Shown in pieces: positions 8,085-17,303 of a stretch of DNA of 64,000 nucleotides. The translations under genes were made by a program, and so were the position numbers. The notes beneath the pieces were generated by a model. It worked only from the letters and a program-made list of their open reading frames with translations, was not told the origin of the DNA and did not search any database. Source of the stretch: Pseudomonadota bacterium (GTDB taxonomy: Bacteria > Pseudomonadota > Alphaproteobacteria > Sphingomonadales > Sphingomonadaceae); NCBI GenBank assembly GCA_029550345.1, contig JAKPHK010000063.1, forward strand, positions 62,001 to 126,000. Reading direction: 5' to 3'. Within the stretch, counting starts at the first letter, position 1. The number at the start of each line of letters is the position of its first letter.

Positions 8085-8350
8085 AGGGTCAGGACCTGTT
8101 AGCCGCGCCATCGAGGTTTGAGTCAGAATGGCTCAGGGGCAGGAAGGAAGGCGAAGGAATATGTCGATATTTGGAGGCTTCCTGACGAAGCCCTGGGCCA
8201 TTCTGGCCAAATCCCTGCGGGACGGCGGAATGACTTCCATCTCGCACGAAAATCCCCTTGGAAAGGCAACCGGCCTTCCCGGCGCGAATTTCCGCCCGAT
8301 ATGTTCATCATTCCGCCGCCTCGATGGCGCGGCTAACAGGTCCTGACCCT
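8085..8350. mobile_element. MITE-like element with 32-bp perfect terminal inverted repeats
   Basis: Positions 8085-8116 are the exact reverse complement of 8319-8350 (32 of 32). The ends read AGGGTCAGGACCTGTTAGCC. Two internal hairpins exist: 8124-8138 with 8191-8205 (14 of 15 pairs, extended inward by CAGGAAG/CTTCCTG), and 8224-8233 with 8308-8317 (10 of 10). The element would fold as a three-way junction. No transposase is encoded. The outer ends resemble IS5-family ends as I remember them. CTAG and CTGG at the two borders could be a decayed 4-bp target duplication. It ends two bases before the pstC start codon. Confidence 0.82.
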
Positions 8351-8352
8351 GG

Positions 8353-9732
8353 ATGTCCGCAGGATTCGTCCTGATCCTGTTGCTTGCGCTCGGCGCGCTG
8401 TCCTGGTGGATGGCGCGAAGCCGGGCGCAAGCGCTGTATGCCGGGCGCGGGTCGCTCAAGGCGATGCCGAACTATCATGGCTGGCACATGGCCTTGTGGA
8501 CCCTTGTGCCAGCTTTGGTGGGCTGGCTGGCCTGGAACGCGGCCGCGCCGGGCATGATCCATGCGGCGATCCTGGCCGATCCGGCGGCGGCTGCGCTGCC
8601 GGCGATGGACATGGAGCGCAACGCAATCGTCAACGAAGCGATCGGTGCGGCGCGCAGCGGCGGCTTTGGCGCCTTCCGGCCTGAATCGGCAGCGCTGATC
8701 GATCCGGTGAAGGCGATCCTTGCCCGCTTTGGCTGGATCGGCACTGCGACCACCCTGATCCTGGCGCTGGCAGGCGGTGCCTATGGCTATACCCGCGTCA
8801 GGCGCGAATTTCCGGCGCGGACCCGGGTGGAGCGCGCTGTTCTGGGGTTGCTGCTTGCCGCATCGCTGGTGGCGGTGCTGACCACTTTCGGAATCATCGC
8901 CTCGCTGGTGTTCGAATCGGTCCGCTTTTTTGGCTTCGTCAGCCCGATCGACTTCCTGTTCGGGACCAACTGGAACCCCGATCCCTTCGCCCCGATCACG
9001 CCGGAAATCGGCAAGAAGCTGGGCGCGGTGCCGCTGTTCTGGGGTACGCTCTATATCGGTGCGATCATCGCGATGCTCGTGGCGGTGCCGCTCGGTCTGA
9101 TGAGCGCGATCTATCTCACGCAATATGCCACGCCGCAGTTCCGGCGCTGGGCCAAGCCGACGCTGGAGATTCTCGCCGGGGTGCCGACGGTGGTCTATGG
9201 CTATTTCGCGGCGCTGACCGTCGCGCCGCTGGTGCGCGATCTGGCCGGCGCAATCGGCATCGCCAATCCCACTACCGAAAGCGCGCTGGCAGCGGGGCTG
9301 GTGATGGGGGTGATGATCATCCCGTTCGTCTCGTCGATGGCCGACGATTCGATCGCCGCCGTGCCGAATGCGATGCGCGACGGCAGCCTGGCGATGGGTG
9401 CGACCAAATCCGAAACGATCAAGCGCGTGATGATCCCGGCCGCGCTGCCGGGAATCGTTGCCGGGATCATGCTGGCGATCAGCCGCGCGATCGGTGAGAC
9501 GATGATCGTCTATATGGCCGCGGGCGCGGCAGCCCGGCTTTCCGCCAACCCGTTCGAATCGATGACCACGGTCACCTATCAGATCGCCCGGCTGCTGACC
9601 GGCGATGGCGATTTCTCGCACCCGTCAACGCTTTCGGCTTTCGCCTTGGGGCTGGTCCTGTTCGGGGTTACCCTTGCACTCAACATCATCGCGCTGCGCG
9701 TGGTCCGGCGCTTCAGGGAAGCCTATGAGTAA
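8353..9732 (+). CDS. pstC: Phosphate ABC transporter, permease PstC
   Basis: PstC is one of two membrane subunits of the Pst importer. This 459-residue form is longer than the roughly 320 residues in E. coli. An extra N-terminal region of about 160 residues (membrane helices plus a periplasmic-looking segment) precedes the core. The core begins at about residue 165. The permease EAA loop lies near SMADDSIAAVPNAMRDGSLAMGATKSET, followed by AISRAIGETMIV. ATG at 8353 is preceded within two bases by the end of an inverted-repeat element, so its ribosome-binding sequence would have to lie in the element. It overlaps pstA by 8 bp. Confidence 0.95.
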   Translation: MSAGFVLILLLALGALSWWMARSRAQALYAGRGSLKAMPNYHGWHMALWTLVPALVGWLAWNAAAPGMIHAAILADPAAAALPAMDMERNAIVNEAIGAARSGGFGAFRPESAALIDPVKAILARFGWIGTATTLILALAGGAYGYTRVRREFPARTRVERAVLGLLLAASLVAVLTTFGIIASLVFESVRFFGFVSPIDFLFGTNWNPDPFAPITPEIGKKLGAVPLFWGTLYIGAIIAMLVAVPLGLMSAIYLTQYATPQFRRWAKPTLEILAGVPTVVYGYFAALTVAPLVRDLAGAIGIANPTTESALAAGLVMGVMIIPFVSSMADDSIAAVPNAMRDGSLAMGATKSETIKRVMIPAALPGIVAGIMLAISRAIGETMIVYMAAGAAARLSANPFESMTTVTYQIARLLTGDGDFSHPSTLSAFALGLVLFGVTLALNIIALRVVRRFREAYE

Positions 9733-10618
9733 GTCCGCGCCCGATTGGCAATCGCCCGAGGCTGCTCGCCGCCTTGCGCGCCGCTATGCCGCCGAACGCA
9801 GGTTCCGTGCCCTTGGCGTGGCGTCGGTCTCCGTTTCGCTGCTGTTCCTTGGCTTCCTGCTGTTCGTCATGCTCAAGAACGGGATCGGCGGGATCGACTG
9901 GGCCTTCCTGAGCGGCTCGGATTCGACCGATGCGCAGGTCGCGGGCATCTGGAGTGCCTTCAAGGGGTCGTTGTTGACCATGGGTGTTACCCTGGTCTTG
10001 TCGTTCCCGCTGGGCGTACTGGCCGCGATCTACCTTGAGGAATTCGCTCCCCGTTCGCGGTGGGTTGAGTGGGTTGAGGTTTCGATCAACAATCTGGCAG
10101 CGGTGCCTTCGATCATTTTCGGGCTGCTGGGTTTGGCAATCTTTATCCAGTTCGCCGGTCTGCCGCGCTCTTCACCGCTGGTTGGCGGCTTGACGCTGGC
10201 CCTGATGACCATGCCAGTGATCGTGATCGCTGCCCGCAACGCGATCCAGGCGGTCCCGCCGTCGATCCGCGATGCTGCGCTGGCTGTCGGCGCCAGCGAG
10301 GTCCAGGCGACTTTCCACCACGTCCTGCCGCTGGCCCTGCCAGGGATCCTGACCGGAACCATTATCGGCATGGCCCGCGCACTGGGGGAAACCGCCCCGC
10401 TGCTGATCATCGGTATGCGGATGTTTGCCGCCACCCCGCCGACCGGGATCACCGACAGCTCAACCGTACTGCCGATGCAGATTTTCCTGTGGTCCGGTGA
10501 AATCGACCGGGCTTTCGTCCAGAATACGTCCGCCGCAATCGTCGCCCTGCTGGCCTTCCTCATGGCGATGAATGGCGTCGCGATTTACCTTCGCAACAAA
10601 TTTGAAACACGCTGGTAG
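9725..10618 (+). CDS. pstA: Phosphate ABC transporter, permease PstA
   Basis: PstA is the second membrane subunit of the Pst importer. From ATG at 9725 the protein has 297 residues, normal for PstA. A first membrane helix lies at about 35-55 ([16 protein letters not shown]). The core contains [16 protein letters not shown], the EAA-loop region [33 protein letters not shown], and [13 protein letters not shown]. The start overlaps the pstC end by 8 bp, which suggests translational coupling and fixes the start against longer readings of the frame. Confidence 0.95.
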   Translation: MSKSAPDWQSPEAARRLARRYAAERRFRALGVASVSVSLLFLGFLLFVMLKNGIGGIDWAFLSGSDSTDAQVAGIWSAFKGSLLTMGVTLVLSFPLGVLAAIYLEEFAPRSRWVEWVEVSINNLAAVPSIIFGLLGLAIFIQFAGLPRSSPLVGGLTLALMTMPVIVIAARNAIQAVPPSIRDAALAVGASEVQATFHHVLPLALPGILTGTIIGMARALGETAPLLIIGMRMFAATPPTGITDSSTVLPMQIFLWSGEIDRAFVQNTSAAIVALLAFLMAMNGVAIYLRNKFETRW

Positions 10619-10622
10619 GGCA

Positions 10623-11387
10623 ATGACCGCAACAACCCGCATATCCACCAAGAACGTCAACGTCTTCTACGGCGAAAAGCAGGCGATCGATGACATTTCG
10701 ATCGACATCGGATCGGGCGAGGTGACGGCGTTCATCGGCCCGTCGGGCTGCGGCAAGTCAACCTTCCTGCGCACGCTCAACCGGATGAACGACACGATCC
10801 CGGGGTGCCGGGTGACCGGTGAGCTGCTGCTTGACGGCGAAGACATCTACGGCGCCGCGATGGACGTGGTGCAGCTGCGCGCCCGGGTCGGCATGGTGTT
10901 CCAGAAGCCCAACCCGTTTCCGAAGTCGGTCTATGAAAACGTCGCCTATGGTGCGCGGATCCACGGGCTTGCGGCCAACAAGGCAGAGCTTGACGGAATC
11001 GTTGAAAAATCGCTGCGCCGGGCAGGGCTGTGGGAAGAGGTCAAGGACCGGCTGTCCGATGCCGGCACCGCGCTGTCGGGCGGCCAGCAGCAGCGCCTGT
11101 GCATTGCCCGGGCGATCGCGGTCAGCCCGGAAGTGATCCTGATGGATGAGCCGTGTTCCGCTCTCGATCCCATCGCCACCGCGCGGATCGAGGAACTGAT
11201 CGACGATCTCAAGCAGCGCTATGCGATCGTGATCGTCACCCATTCGATGCAGCAGGCCGCGCGCGTTTCGCAGCGCACCGCGTTCTTCCACCTCGGCAAG
11301 ATGGTGGAGTGCGGGCCGACTGCTCAGATTTTCACCAATCCGAGCGAAGAACGCACCAAGGATTATATCACCGGACGTTACGGGTAA
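10623..11387 (+). CDS. pstB: Phosphate ABC transporter, ATP-binding protein PstB
   Basis: PstB hydrolyses ATP to drive phosphate import through PstCA. The protein is 254 residues from ATG at 10623, four bases after the pstA stop. Walker A is GPSGCGKS (39-46). The [18 protein letters not shown] segment is the PstB-type Q-loop region. The ABC signature is [14 protein letters not shown], Walker B is [13 protein letters not shown], and the H-loop is IVTHSMQQA. All catalytic elements are intact. Confidence 0.97.
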   Translation: MTATTRISTKNVNVFYGEKQAIDDISIDIGSGEVTAFIGPSGCGKSTFLRTLNRMNDTIPGCRVTGELLLDGEDIYGAAMDVVQLRARVGMVFQKPNPFPKSVYENVAYGARIHGLAANKAELDGIVEKSLRRAGLWEEVKDRLSDAGTALSGGQQQRLCIARAIAVSPEVILMDEPCSALDPIATARIEELIDDLKQRYAIVIVTHSMQQAARVSQRTAFFHLGKMVECGPTAQIFTNPSEERTKDYITGRYG

Positions 11388-11397
11388 GGACAGCGGC

Positions 11398-12090
11398 ATG
11401 GCCGAACATATTGTCAAGGCATTCGATACCGAGATCGGCCAGCTGCGCGGGCTGATTGCGGAAATGGGCGGGATGGCCGAAGTGTCGATCCGCGATGCTG
11501 TCACCGCGCTTGAACGCGGGGACGAGGCACTGGCCCAATCGGTCGTGGGCGGGGACGCCAAGCTCGACGCGCTGGAGGCTGAGGTTGACCGGATGGCGGT
11601 GCGGATCATCGCTCTGCGGGCGCCGATGGCCGACGATCTGCGCGATGTGATCGCTGCGCTCAAGATATCGGGCGTTGTTGAACGGATCGGCGATTATGCC
11701 AAGAACATCGCCAAGCGGGTTGATCATGTCGAAAGCCGGGCCAAACTGGGCCCGCTCACCCTGATCCCGGCGATGGCCGACATTGCCCAGGGCATGGTTC
11801 GCGACGTTCTCAACGCCTATGCCGCGCGCGATGCCGAACTGGCCGTGGAGGTCATCAAGCGCGACGAAAAGCTCGACAATTTTTATGACAGCCTGTTCCG
11901 CAATCTGGTTTCGCACATGATGGAGAACCCGGCGACGATCAGTTCTGCCGCACAGCTTCTGTTCGTGGCCCGCAATCTGGAGCGGATCGGCGATCACGCC
12001 ACCAACGTTGCCGAGATGGTCTATTTCGCGGCAACCGGACTCTACTATTCCGAACGTGATATGCCCGGCGGGCAGGAAAAGGTCATCTGA
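11398..12090 (+). CDS. phoU: Phosphate transport regulator PhoU
   Basis: PhoU connects the Pst transporter to the PhoR kinase and represses the Pho response when phosphate is plentiful. This 230-residue protein has the two PhoU three-helix repeats. Metal-binding-type motifs are recognisable in each: the ERIGDYAKNIAKR segment and, in the second, LERIGDHATNVAEMV. It begins 10 bp after pstB, and its TGA overlaps the phoB ATG by one base. Confidence 0.96.
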   Translation: MAEHIVKAFDTEIGQLRGLIAEMGGMAEVSIRDAVTALERGDEALAQSVVGGDAKLDALEAEVDRMAVRIIALRAPMADDLRDVIAALKISGVVERIGDYAKNIAKRVDHVESRAKLGPLTLIPAMADIAQGMVRDVLNAYAARDAELAVEVIKRDEKLDNFYDSLFRNLVSHMMENPATISSAAQLLFVARNLERIGDHATNVAEMVYFAATGLYYSERDMPGGQEKVI

Positions 12091-12779
12091 TGAAACCCAC
12101 GGTGCTCCTGGTCGAAGACGATGCGGCACTGTCGGAACTGCTGCAATGGCACTTCAATTCGGAAGGCTATGCGGTGCGCTCGACCCCGGATGGGGAAGAG
12201 GCGTTGGTGATGGTGCGTGAACAGGTACCCGACCTGATCGTGCTCGACTGGATGATCGAGAGCTTGCCCGGGGTCGAGGTTTGCCGCCAGCTGCGCAAAT
12301 CGCGCCACAGCGCGGCCGTGCCGATCATGATGCTGACCGCCAGGGGTGAGGAAGAGGACAAGATCCGCGGCCTCAAGACCGGAGCGGATGACTATGTGAC
12401 CAAACCGTTCTCCCCGCGCGAGCTGCTGGCCCGGGCCGAAGCTCTGCTGCGCCGCAGCCGCCCGGTGCTGGCAGGGGAAACACTGAACTTTGCCGATATC
12501 GAGCTTGATCCGGTCGCGCACCGGGTAAAGCGCGGTGGGCAGGTGCTGAGGCTTGGTCCCACGGAATTCCGGTTGCTGCGGCACTTCATGGAAAAACCGC
12601 GCCGCGTCCACTCGCGCGAGCAACTGATCGATGCGGTCTGGGGGATGGAGAAAGACATCGACGAACGCACCGTTGACGTTCACATCCGCCGCCTGCGCAG
12701 CGCGATTTCCCTGCCCGGCAGCGCTGAACTGATCCGCACAGTTCGCTCGGCCGGTTACGCGCTCGACGAGGCGAACTGA
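12090..12779 (+). CDS. phoB: Phosphate regulon response regulator PhoB
   Basis: PhoB is the DNA-binding regulator of the phosphate regulon. The 229-residue protein has a receiver domain with acidic pocket VEDD (9-11) and phosphoacceptor Asp53 in VLDWM. LTARGEE and the conserved Lys in DDYVTKPFSPREL follow. The C-terminal OmpR-type winged helix begins at about 135 and contains LGPTEFRLLRHFM and DERTVDVHIRRLRSAI. It shares one base with phoU. With phoR at the other end, the block forms a complete sensing-import-regulation unit. Confidence 0.95.
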   Translation: MKPTVLLVEDDAALSELLQWHFNSEGYAVRSTPDGEEALVMVREQVPDLIVLDWMIESLPGVEVCRQLRKSRHSAAVPIMMLTARGEEEDKIRGLKTGADDYVTKPFSPRELLARAEALLRRSRPVLAGETLNFADIELDPVAHRVKRGGQVLRLGPTEFRLLRHFMEKPRRVHSREQLIDAVWGMEKDIDERTVDVHIRRLRSAISLPGSAELIRTVRSAGYALDEAN

Positions 12780-12857
12780 TCGTTTTCTGTTTGAGATAGC
12801 GCGTAGGTGAGCGGCCGCGCCGCCTTGTCCCGCTACTGCGCCCTGTTGCTGCGAAAT

Positions 12858-12934
12858 TGGTCGGGACGAGAGGATTCGAACCTCCGACCCCCACACCCCC
12901 AGTGTGATGCGCTACCAGGCTGCGCTACGTCCCG
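12858..12934 (-). tRNA. tRNA-Pro (GGG)
   Basis: Read on the minus strand this gives a 77-nt cloverleaf starting CGGGACG, with D arm GCGCAGCCTGGTAGCGC, anticodon loop CTGGGGG (anticodon GGG), T arm GGAGGTTCGAATCCTC, and an encoded CCA end. All stems pair. Confidence 0.95.
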
Positions 12935-13125
12935 ACCGGTTCGCTCCGGTGCAAGATGCACCGGGGAGAGGCGCGCCTATAGGCAGGCGCTGGCGCATTG
13001 GCAAGCGGCGGCGTGAAAGTTCTTTGACCCTCTTGAACCTGCCGGTCCAGCCGCCATCTGGGTGAAGTGCCCGGGAGGCGGCGCGTTGCTATCGCACCGC
13101 ATTGCTGCTAGGCGCGCGCAATTCC

Positions 13126-13144
13126 GCCCGGCAGATTGCCGGGC
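13126..13144 (+). promoter_or_regulatory. Perfect hairpin upstream of yajC
   Basis: GCCCGGCA-GAT-TGCCGGGC is a perfect 8-bp stem with a 3-nt loop, ending 29 bp before the yajC start and followed by ATCCGTTTT. It could be a weak terminator or a 5' UTR structure. The rest of the 12935-13173 gap shows nothing else clear. Confidence 0.5.
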
Positions 13145-13173
13145 ATCCGTTTTCGGGGAGCCAATCCGTCGCC

Positions 13174-13512
13174 ATGAGCAGCACAATCCTCAACCTGATG
13201 TCCGCCGCCGCTGCCGGAGGCGAAGCGCCGCCGGCCTGGACCAGCTTCCTGCCGCTGGTAGCGATGATCGCGGTGTTCTGGTTCCTGATTATCCGTCCGC
13301 AGATGAAGCGGCAGAAGGAACATCAGGCCAAGGTCGGCGGGCTCAAGAAGGGCGATCAGGTGCTGACCGGAGGCGGTCTGCTGGCCAAGGTCATCAAGGT
13401 TGATGAACACTATGCCGAACTGGAACTTGGCCCGAATATGCGGGTCAAGGCGCTGAAATCGACAATCGCCGATGTTGTTCCGCCGGCCGGCACCGCGCCC
13501 GCGAACGACTGA
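13174..13512 (+). CDS. yajC: Sec translocase accessory protein YajC
   Basis: YajC is a small single-pass membrane protein that associates with SecDF. This 112-residue copy has a short N-terminal tail, one membrane helix (FLPLVAMIAVFWFLIIRPQ, about 25-43) and the family motif RPQMKRQKEHQAKVGGLKKGDQV. A cytosolic beta-rich tail follows. ATG at 13174 is chosen because the homologous region starts there. secD begins 16 bp downstream, so yajC-secD-secF form one operon. Confidence 0.96.
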   Translation: MSSTILNLMSAAAAGGEAPPAWTSFLPLVAMIAVFWFLIIRPQMKRQKEHQAKVGGLKKGDQVLTGGGLLAKVIKVDEHYAELELGPNMRVKALKSTIADVVPPAGTAPAND

Positions 13513-13528
13513 TCCGGAAAGAATCCAG

Positions 13529-15124
13529 ATGCTTGATTTTCCTGTTTGGAAGCGGGTTTCGCTGTGGGCAATCACCTTGCTCACCTGTCTTGCCGCGCTT
13601 CCTTCGATCTTCGCTGTTGCGAACCTGCCCTGGCCCGATCGATTGATCGATCCCAAGGTCAACCTCGGGCTTGACCTTGCCGGGGGCAGCCACATCCTGC
13701 TTGAGGCAAGTGCGGATCAGATCAAGCACCTGCGGCTTGAAAGCATGGCCGAAGACGTGCGGACCCGGCTTGGCAAGGCCAATATCGGGTATGGCGACAT
13801 TTCGACCGAAAAGGGCGTCGTCTCGTTCATGGTCAACGATCCGGCGCAGGCTGACAAGGCCCGCGAGGAGCTGCAAACCCTGACCAGTGGCGCCTCGCTT
13901 TCGGGCCAGCGCGACTGGGACCTTTCGGTCGATGGCGGGCGGATCGTTCTGACCCCGACCGCGGCCGGGATCGCCCAGGCCCAGGCCACCGCGATGGATT
14001 CCGCCACCGAAGTGGTGCGCAAGCGGATCGACGGGTTCGGCACGCGCGAACCGACGATCATTCGTCAGGGCGCAAGCCGCATCGTGGTGCAGGTTCCGGG
14101 CCTGAAGGACCCGGCCGCGCTCAAGGAAAGCCTGGGGCAGACCGCCAAGCTGGAATTCAAGCTGGTTGACCTCACCGCTGATCCAACGCTTGTGGCGCAG
14201 GGCATCGCCCCGGCCGGGTCGGAGCTGTTGCCCTATGCCGATCCCGCCAAGGATGGGGTCGGGCGGCTTGCCGTAAAGCGCTATGGCGGCGTCAGCGGCG
14301 ATCAGCTTACCAATGCCCAGCCAGGCAACGACGACAAGACCAATGAACCGATCGTGTCGATCACCTTCGATCAGGCTGGTTCCACCAAATTCGCCAAGCT
14401 CACCCGCGAAAACGTCGGCAAACCCTTTGCGATCATCCTTGACGGAAAGGTTCTCTCCGCGCCCAATATTCAGGAGCCGATCCTGGGCGGGCAGGCCCGC
14501 ATTTCGGGCAGTTTTACGGCGGATAGTGCAAAGCAGCTGGCGACCAACCTCGTCTCGGGCGCTCTGCCGGTGGACCTGAAAGTGGTGGAAGAACGCTCGG
14601 TCGGGCCAGACCTTGGCGCGGATTCGATCCGCAAGGGGATGGTTGCGATGGGCGTCGGCACGCTGCTGGTGGTGCTGTTCATTCTTGTTACCTACGGCCG
14701 GTTCGGGGTCTATGCCGATCTCGCGCTGGTGTTCAACGTGCTGATGATCCTGGGGGTCATGGCGGTGTTCAACACTACGCTGACCCTGCCGGGGATCGCC
14801 GGTTTCGTGCTGACGATCGGTGCCGCGGTGGACGCCAACGTGCTGATCAACGAACGTATCCGAGAGGAACAGCGACGCGGGCGCAGGGCCGTTCAGGCGG
14901 TTGAGATGGGCTACAAGGAAGCCAGCCGCGCGATCTTCGACGCCAATATTACCAATGTCATCGCTGCCGCGCTGATGTTCTTCTTCGGCTCCGGCCCGAT
15001 CAAGGGTTTTGCCGTCGTTCTGGTGATCGGGATCGTCACTTCGGTCTTCACCGCCGTTACCATGACCCGGATGTGGGTTGCCGGTTGGCTGCGCAAGGCG
15101 CGCCCGACCTCGCTGACGATTTAG
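13529..15124 (+). CDS. secD: Protein translocase subunit SecD
   Basis: SecD works with SecF to pull exported proteins across the membrane using the proton gradient. The protein has 531 residues. An N-terminal membrane helix is followed by the P1 periplasmic domain, which includes LGLDLAGGSHILLE. C-terminal helices carry FVLTIGAAVDANVLINERIREE, the RND-type motif with the conserved Asp in helix 4. It ends 13 bp before secF. The start at 13529 is the first ATG that precedes conserved sequence. Confidence 0.97.
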   Translation: MLDFPVWKRVSLWAITLLTCLAALPSIFAVANLPWPDRLIDPKVNLGLDLAGGSHILLEASADQIKHLRLESMAEDVRTRLGKANIGYGDISTEKGVVSFMVNDPAQADKAREELQTLTSGASLSGQRDWDLSVDGGRIVLTPTAAGIAQAQATAMDSATEVVRKRIDGFGTREPTIIRQGASRIVVQVPGLKDPAALKESLGQTAKLEFKLVDLTADPTLVAQGIAPAGSELLPYADPAKDGVGRLAVKRYGGVSGDQLTNAQPGNDDKTNEPIVSITFDQAGSTKFAKLTRENVGKPFAIILDGKVLSAPNIQEPILGGQARISGSFTADSAKQLATNLVSGALPVDLKVVEERSVGPDLGADSIRKGMVAMGVGTLLVVLFILVTYGRFGVYADLALVFNVLMILGVMAVFNTTLTLPGIAGFVLTIGAAVDANVLINERIREEQRRGRRAVQAVEMGYKEASRAIFDANITNVIAAALMFFFGSGPIKGFAVVLVIGIVTSVFTAVTMTRMWVAGWLRKARPTSLTI

Positions 15125-15137
15125 GAGGGCCGCCGCG

Positions 15138-16121
15138 ATGCGACTGCTCAAGCTTATTCCCGATAACACCAACCTCCACTTCCTGAAGTGGCGGATGCCG
15201 TTCTTCATCGTTTCCGGCCTGCTGATCCTCGCCAGCTGGGCGGCGATCTTCATGAATGGTCTCAACTTCGGGGTTGATTTCGTCGGTGGTCAGATGATCC
15301 GGGTTACCTTTACCCAGACTGCCGAGGCCCCGGTCGCTGCGCTGCGCGGTGAGGTAGAGGCGCTGGGTTATGGCGAACCGACGATCCAGCAGTTCGGTGA
15401 GCCCAACCAGGTCTCGATCCGGATGAAGCTGCCCGAAGGCGCGGAGAAGGATCCGGCAATCGCCAACACCATGGCGGAGCGGATCATCGGCGCGATCAAG
15501 GCCAAGCATCCCGATCTCCAGGTTGACGGGACCGACTCGGTTTCCGGCAAGGTTTCAGGTGAACTCGGCTGGACTGCGTTCAAGGCGCTGGGTTTCGCCG
15601 CGATTGCGATCTCGATCTACATCTGGGTGCGGTTCGAATGGCAGTTCGGGGTCGGGGCGCTGTTCGCGCTGGTCCATGACGTATCCTTGACGCTCGGGAT
15701 GTTTGCGATCACGCGGATGGAATTCGATCTCAACATCGTCGCGGCAATCCTGACGATCATCGGCTATTCACTCAACGATACGATCGTGGTCTATGACCGA
15801 ATCCGCGAAAACATGAAGAAGTTTCGGCGGATGCCGATGCCAGAACTGCTTGACCTTTCGGTCAACGAAACGCTGGCTCGGACCGTGATGACCTCGCTCA
15901 CGCTGCTGATTACGCTGCTGGCACTGTTGCTGCTCGGCCCCAAGGTAATCTTCGGTTTCACTGCGGCGATCACGCTGGGGATCTTCATCGGGACCTACAG
16001 CTCGGTCTATATGGCCGCGCCGATCCTGATCTGGCTGAAGGTCAGCTCTTCGAGTTTCGTTCCGGTTGAAAGCGCGGTTGAGCGTCAGGAGCGGCTGGCC
16101 CGGGAAGCCGCCGGCGCCTGA
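15138..16121 (+). CDS. secF: Protein translocase subunit SecF
   Basis: SecF is the partner of SecD. The 327-residue protein has the N-terminal NFGVDFVGGQMIRV segment after the first membrane helix, the periplasmic loop, and five further helices. Conserved LTIIGYSLNDTIVVYDRIREN corresponds to the SecF signature. GGAGGG lies upstream of the ATG at 15138. The stop codon is immediately followed by the stop of the convergent glycosyltransferase gene, with no spacer. Confidence 0.97.
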   Translation: MRLLKLIPDNTNLHFLKWRMPFFIVSGLLILASWAAIFMNGLNFGVDFVGGQMIRVTFTQTAEAPVAALRGEVEALGYGEPTIQQFGEPNQVSIRMKLPEGAEKDPAIANTMAERIIGAIKAKHPDLQVDGTDSVSGKVSGELGWTAFKALGFAAIAISIYIWVRFEWQFGVGALFALVHDVSLTLGMFAITRMEFDLNIVAAILTIIGYSLNDTIVVYDRIRENMKKFRRMPMPELLDLSVNETLARTVMTSLTLLITLLALLLLGPKVIFGFTAAITLGIFIGTYSSVYMAAPILIWLKVSSSSFVPVESAVERQERLAREAAGA

Positions 16122-17303
16122 TCAACCGGCCAAGGCTTTCCAATGGGCGGCCAATGCTTCGGCATTGGCCGACCAGGAATAGCCCGCCGCGCCCCGCAGC
16201 ACCGCTTCGCGAGGCGGCGGGCTGGCCAGAAGTTCCTGCACGGCAGCTGCAATTCCCGTTCCTGACGGATCGCGTTCGACCATCCGTCCAAACGCCGGAT
16301 CGGTCAGCAGTTCGCGCGCGCCAGGGATCGGCGTGGTGACCACCGGCGTGCCGCAGGCCAGTGCCTCAACCCAGGCATTGGCCAGCCCCTCGCTGGCGGT
16401 CGGCAGAACGAAGACATCGGCGGCGCCCAGCACCTGTGGCAATTCACCATGCGGCACAGCGCCGAGGAAACGGACCCGTTCCGTAAGCCCGAACGCCTTT
16501 GCCTGATCGCGCAGTGCCTGCTCGTCCGGCCCGGCACCTGCCAGCAGCAGGACCGCATCCGGAATCTGCTTCAGCGCGGCAATGGCAAAGCTCTGCCCCT
16601 TGCGCGGGATCAGTGCGCCAACACAGGCCAGCACCGGCACGGTCGGCGGGAGGGCCAATGCCGCGCGCGATTCCGCCTTGCCGCGCGGGCGGAAGGTTTC
16701 CGCATCCAGCCCGGTGCGGTGGATCGTGATCTTGCTGCGGTCCATCCCCAGCGCCGCCATATCGTCGGCCAAGCCGCCCGCGACTGCCAGCAGTCCGGTC
16801 GCTGCTCGGCCGGCTTCCAGCACTCGCCTTGCGGTTGCGGGGTGCTTGCCCCAGTGGTGAATGTCTGCTCCCCGCGCCTTGATGCTGATCGGCAACCCCA
16901 GTGCCTTGCCCACCGCAACCGCAGCCGGTCCGTCGGGATAGAAGAACTGCGCATCGACCAGATCGAACGGCGTTTCGGCATGAAGCCGCCGGGCCAGCGG
17001 GAGCACGGCGCGCGCCTCTGCCGCGGCGTTGAACCGCGCACCGATCCCCGGGATCAGGGTGAAGCGGGGCCGCCGGACATCAACCCCGCCGCGCTGTTCG
17101 CGCTGCGGCAGTTGCCCAAGCGCGCGATACCGCGGGTGCAGTGATAGCGGGAAAGGCGGAATGCCGATCGGGTTGACCAGCACCAGATCAACATCGCCGC
17201 GCGCCGCAACGGCCTGCATCTGCCGTTCGACGAAGACCCCGAAGTTGGGTGTCAGGTCGTTGGGATAGAGCGTTGAGAGGCTGAGGACCCTGAGCCGTGT
17301 CAC
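16122..17303 (-). CDS. Glycosyltransferase family 4 protein
   Basis: This 393-residue protein has the two-domain GT-B layout of retaining family 4 enzymes. The N-terminal domain contains TLYPNDLTPNFGVFVERQMQ. The C-terminal donor-binding domain contains VGALIPRKGQ, LLLAGAGPDEQALR, and the motif VFVLPTASEGLANAWVEALACGTPVV with the conserved E-x7-E arrangement. The start is GTG at 17303, which overlaps the stop of the upstream XRE gene by four bases. Substrate and product cannot be deduced. Location in the cytosol or at the inner membrane is expected. Confidence 0.9.
   Translation of the reverse strand: MTRLRVLSLSTLYPNDLTPNFGVFVERQMQAVAARGDVDLVLVNPIGIPPFPLSLHPRYRALGQLPQREQRGGVDVRRPRFTLIPGIGARFNAAAEARAVLPLARRLHAETPFDLVDAQFFYPDGPAAVAVGKALGLPISIKARGADIHHWGKHPATARRVLEAGRAATGLLAVAGGLADDMAALGMDRSKITIHRTGLDAETFRPRGKAESRAALALPPTVPVLACVGALIPRKGQSFAIAALKQIPDAVLLLAGAGPDEQALRDQAKAFGLTERVRFLGAVPHGELPQVLGAADVFVLPTASEGLANAWVEALACGTPVVTTPIPGARELLTDPAFGRMVERDPSGTGIAAAVQELLASPPPREAVLRGAAGYSWSANAEALAAHWKALAG

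Noticed and set aside
8118..8346. Short reading frames inside the inverted-repeat element
   Set aside because: They run through the terminal repeats and hairpins in both directions, have no similarity to transposases or known proteins, and lack convincing ribosome-binding sites.
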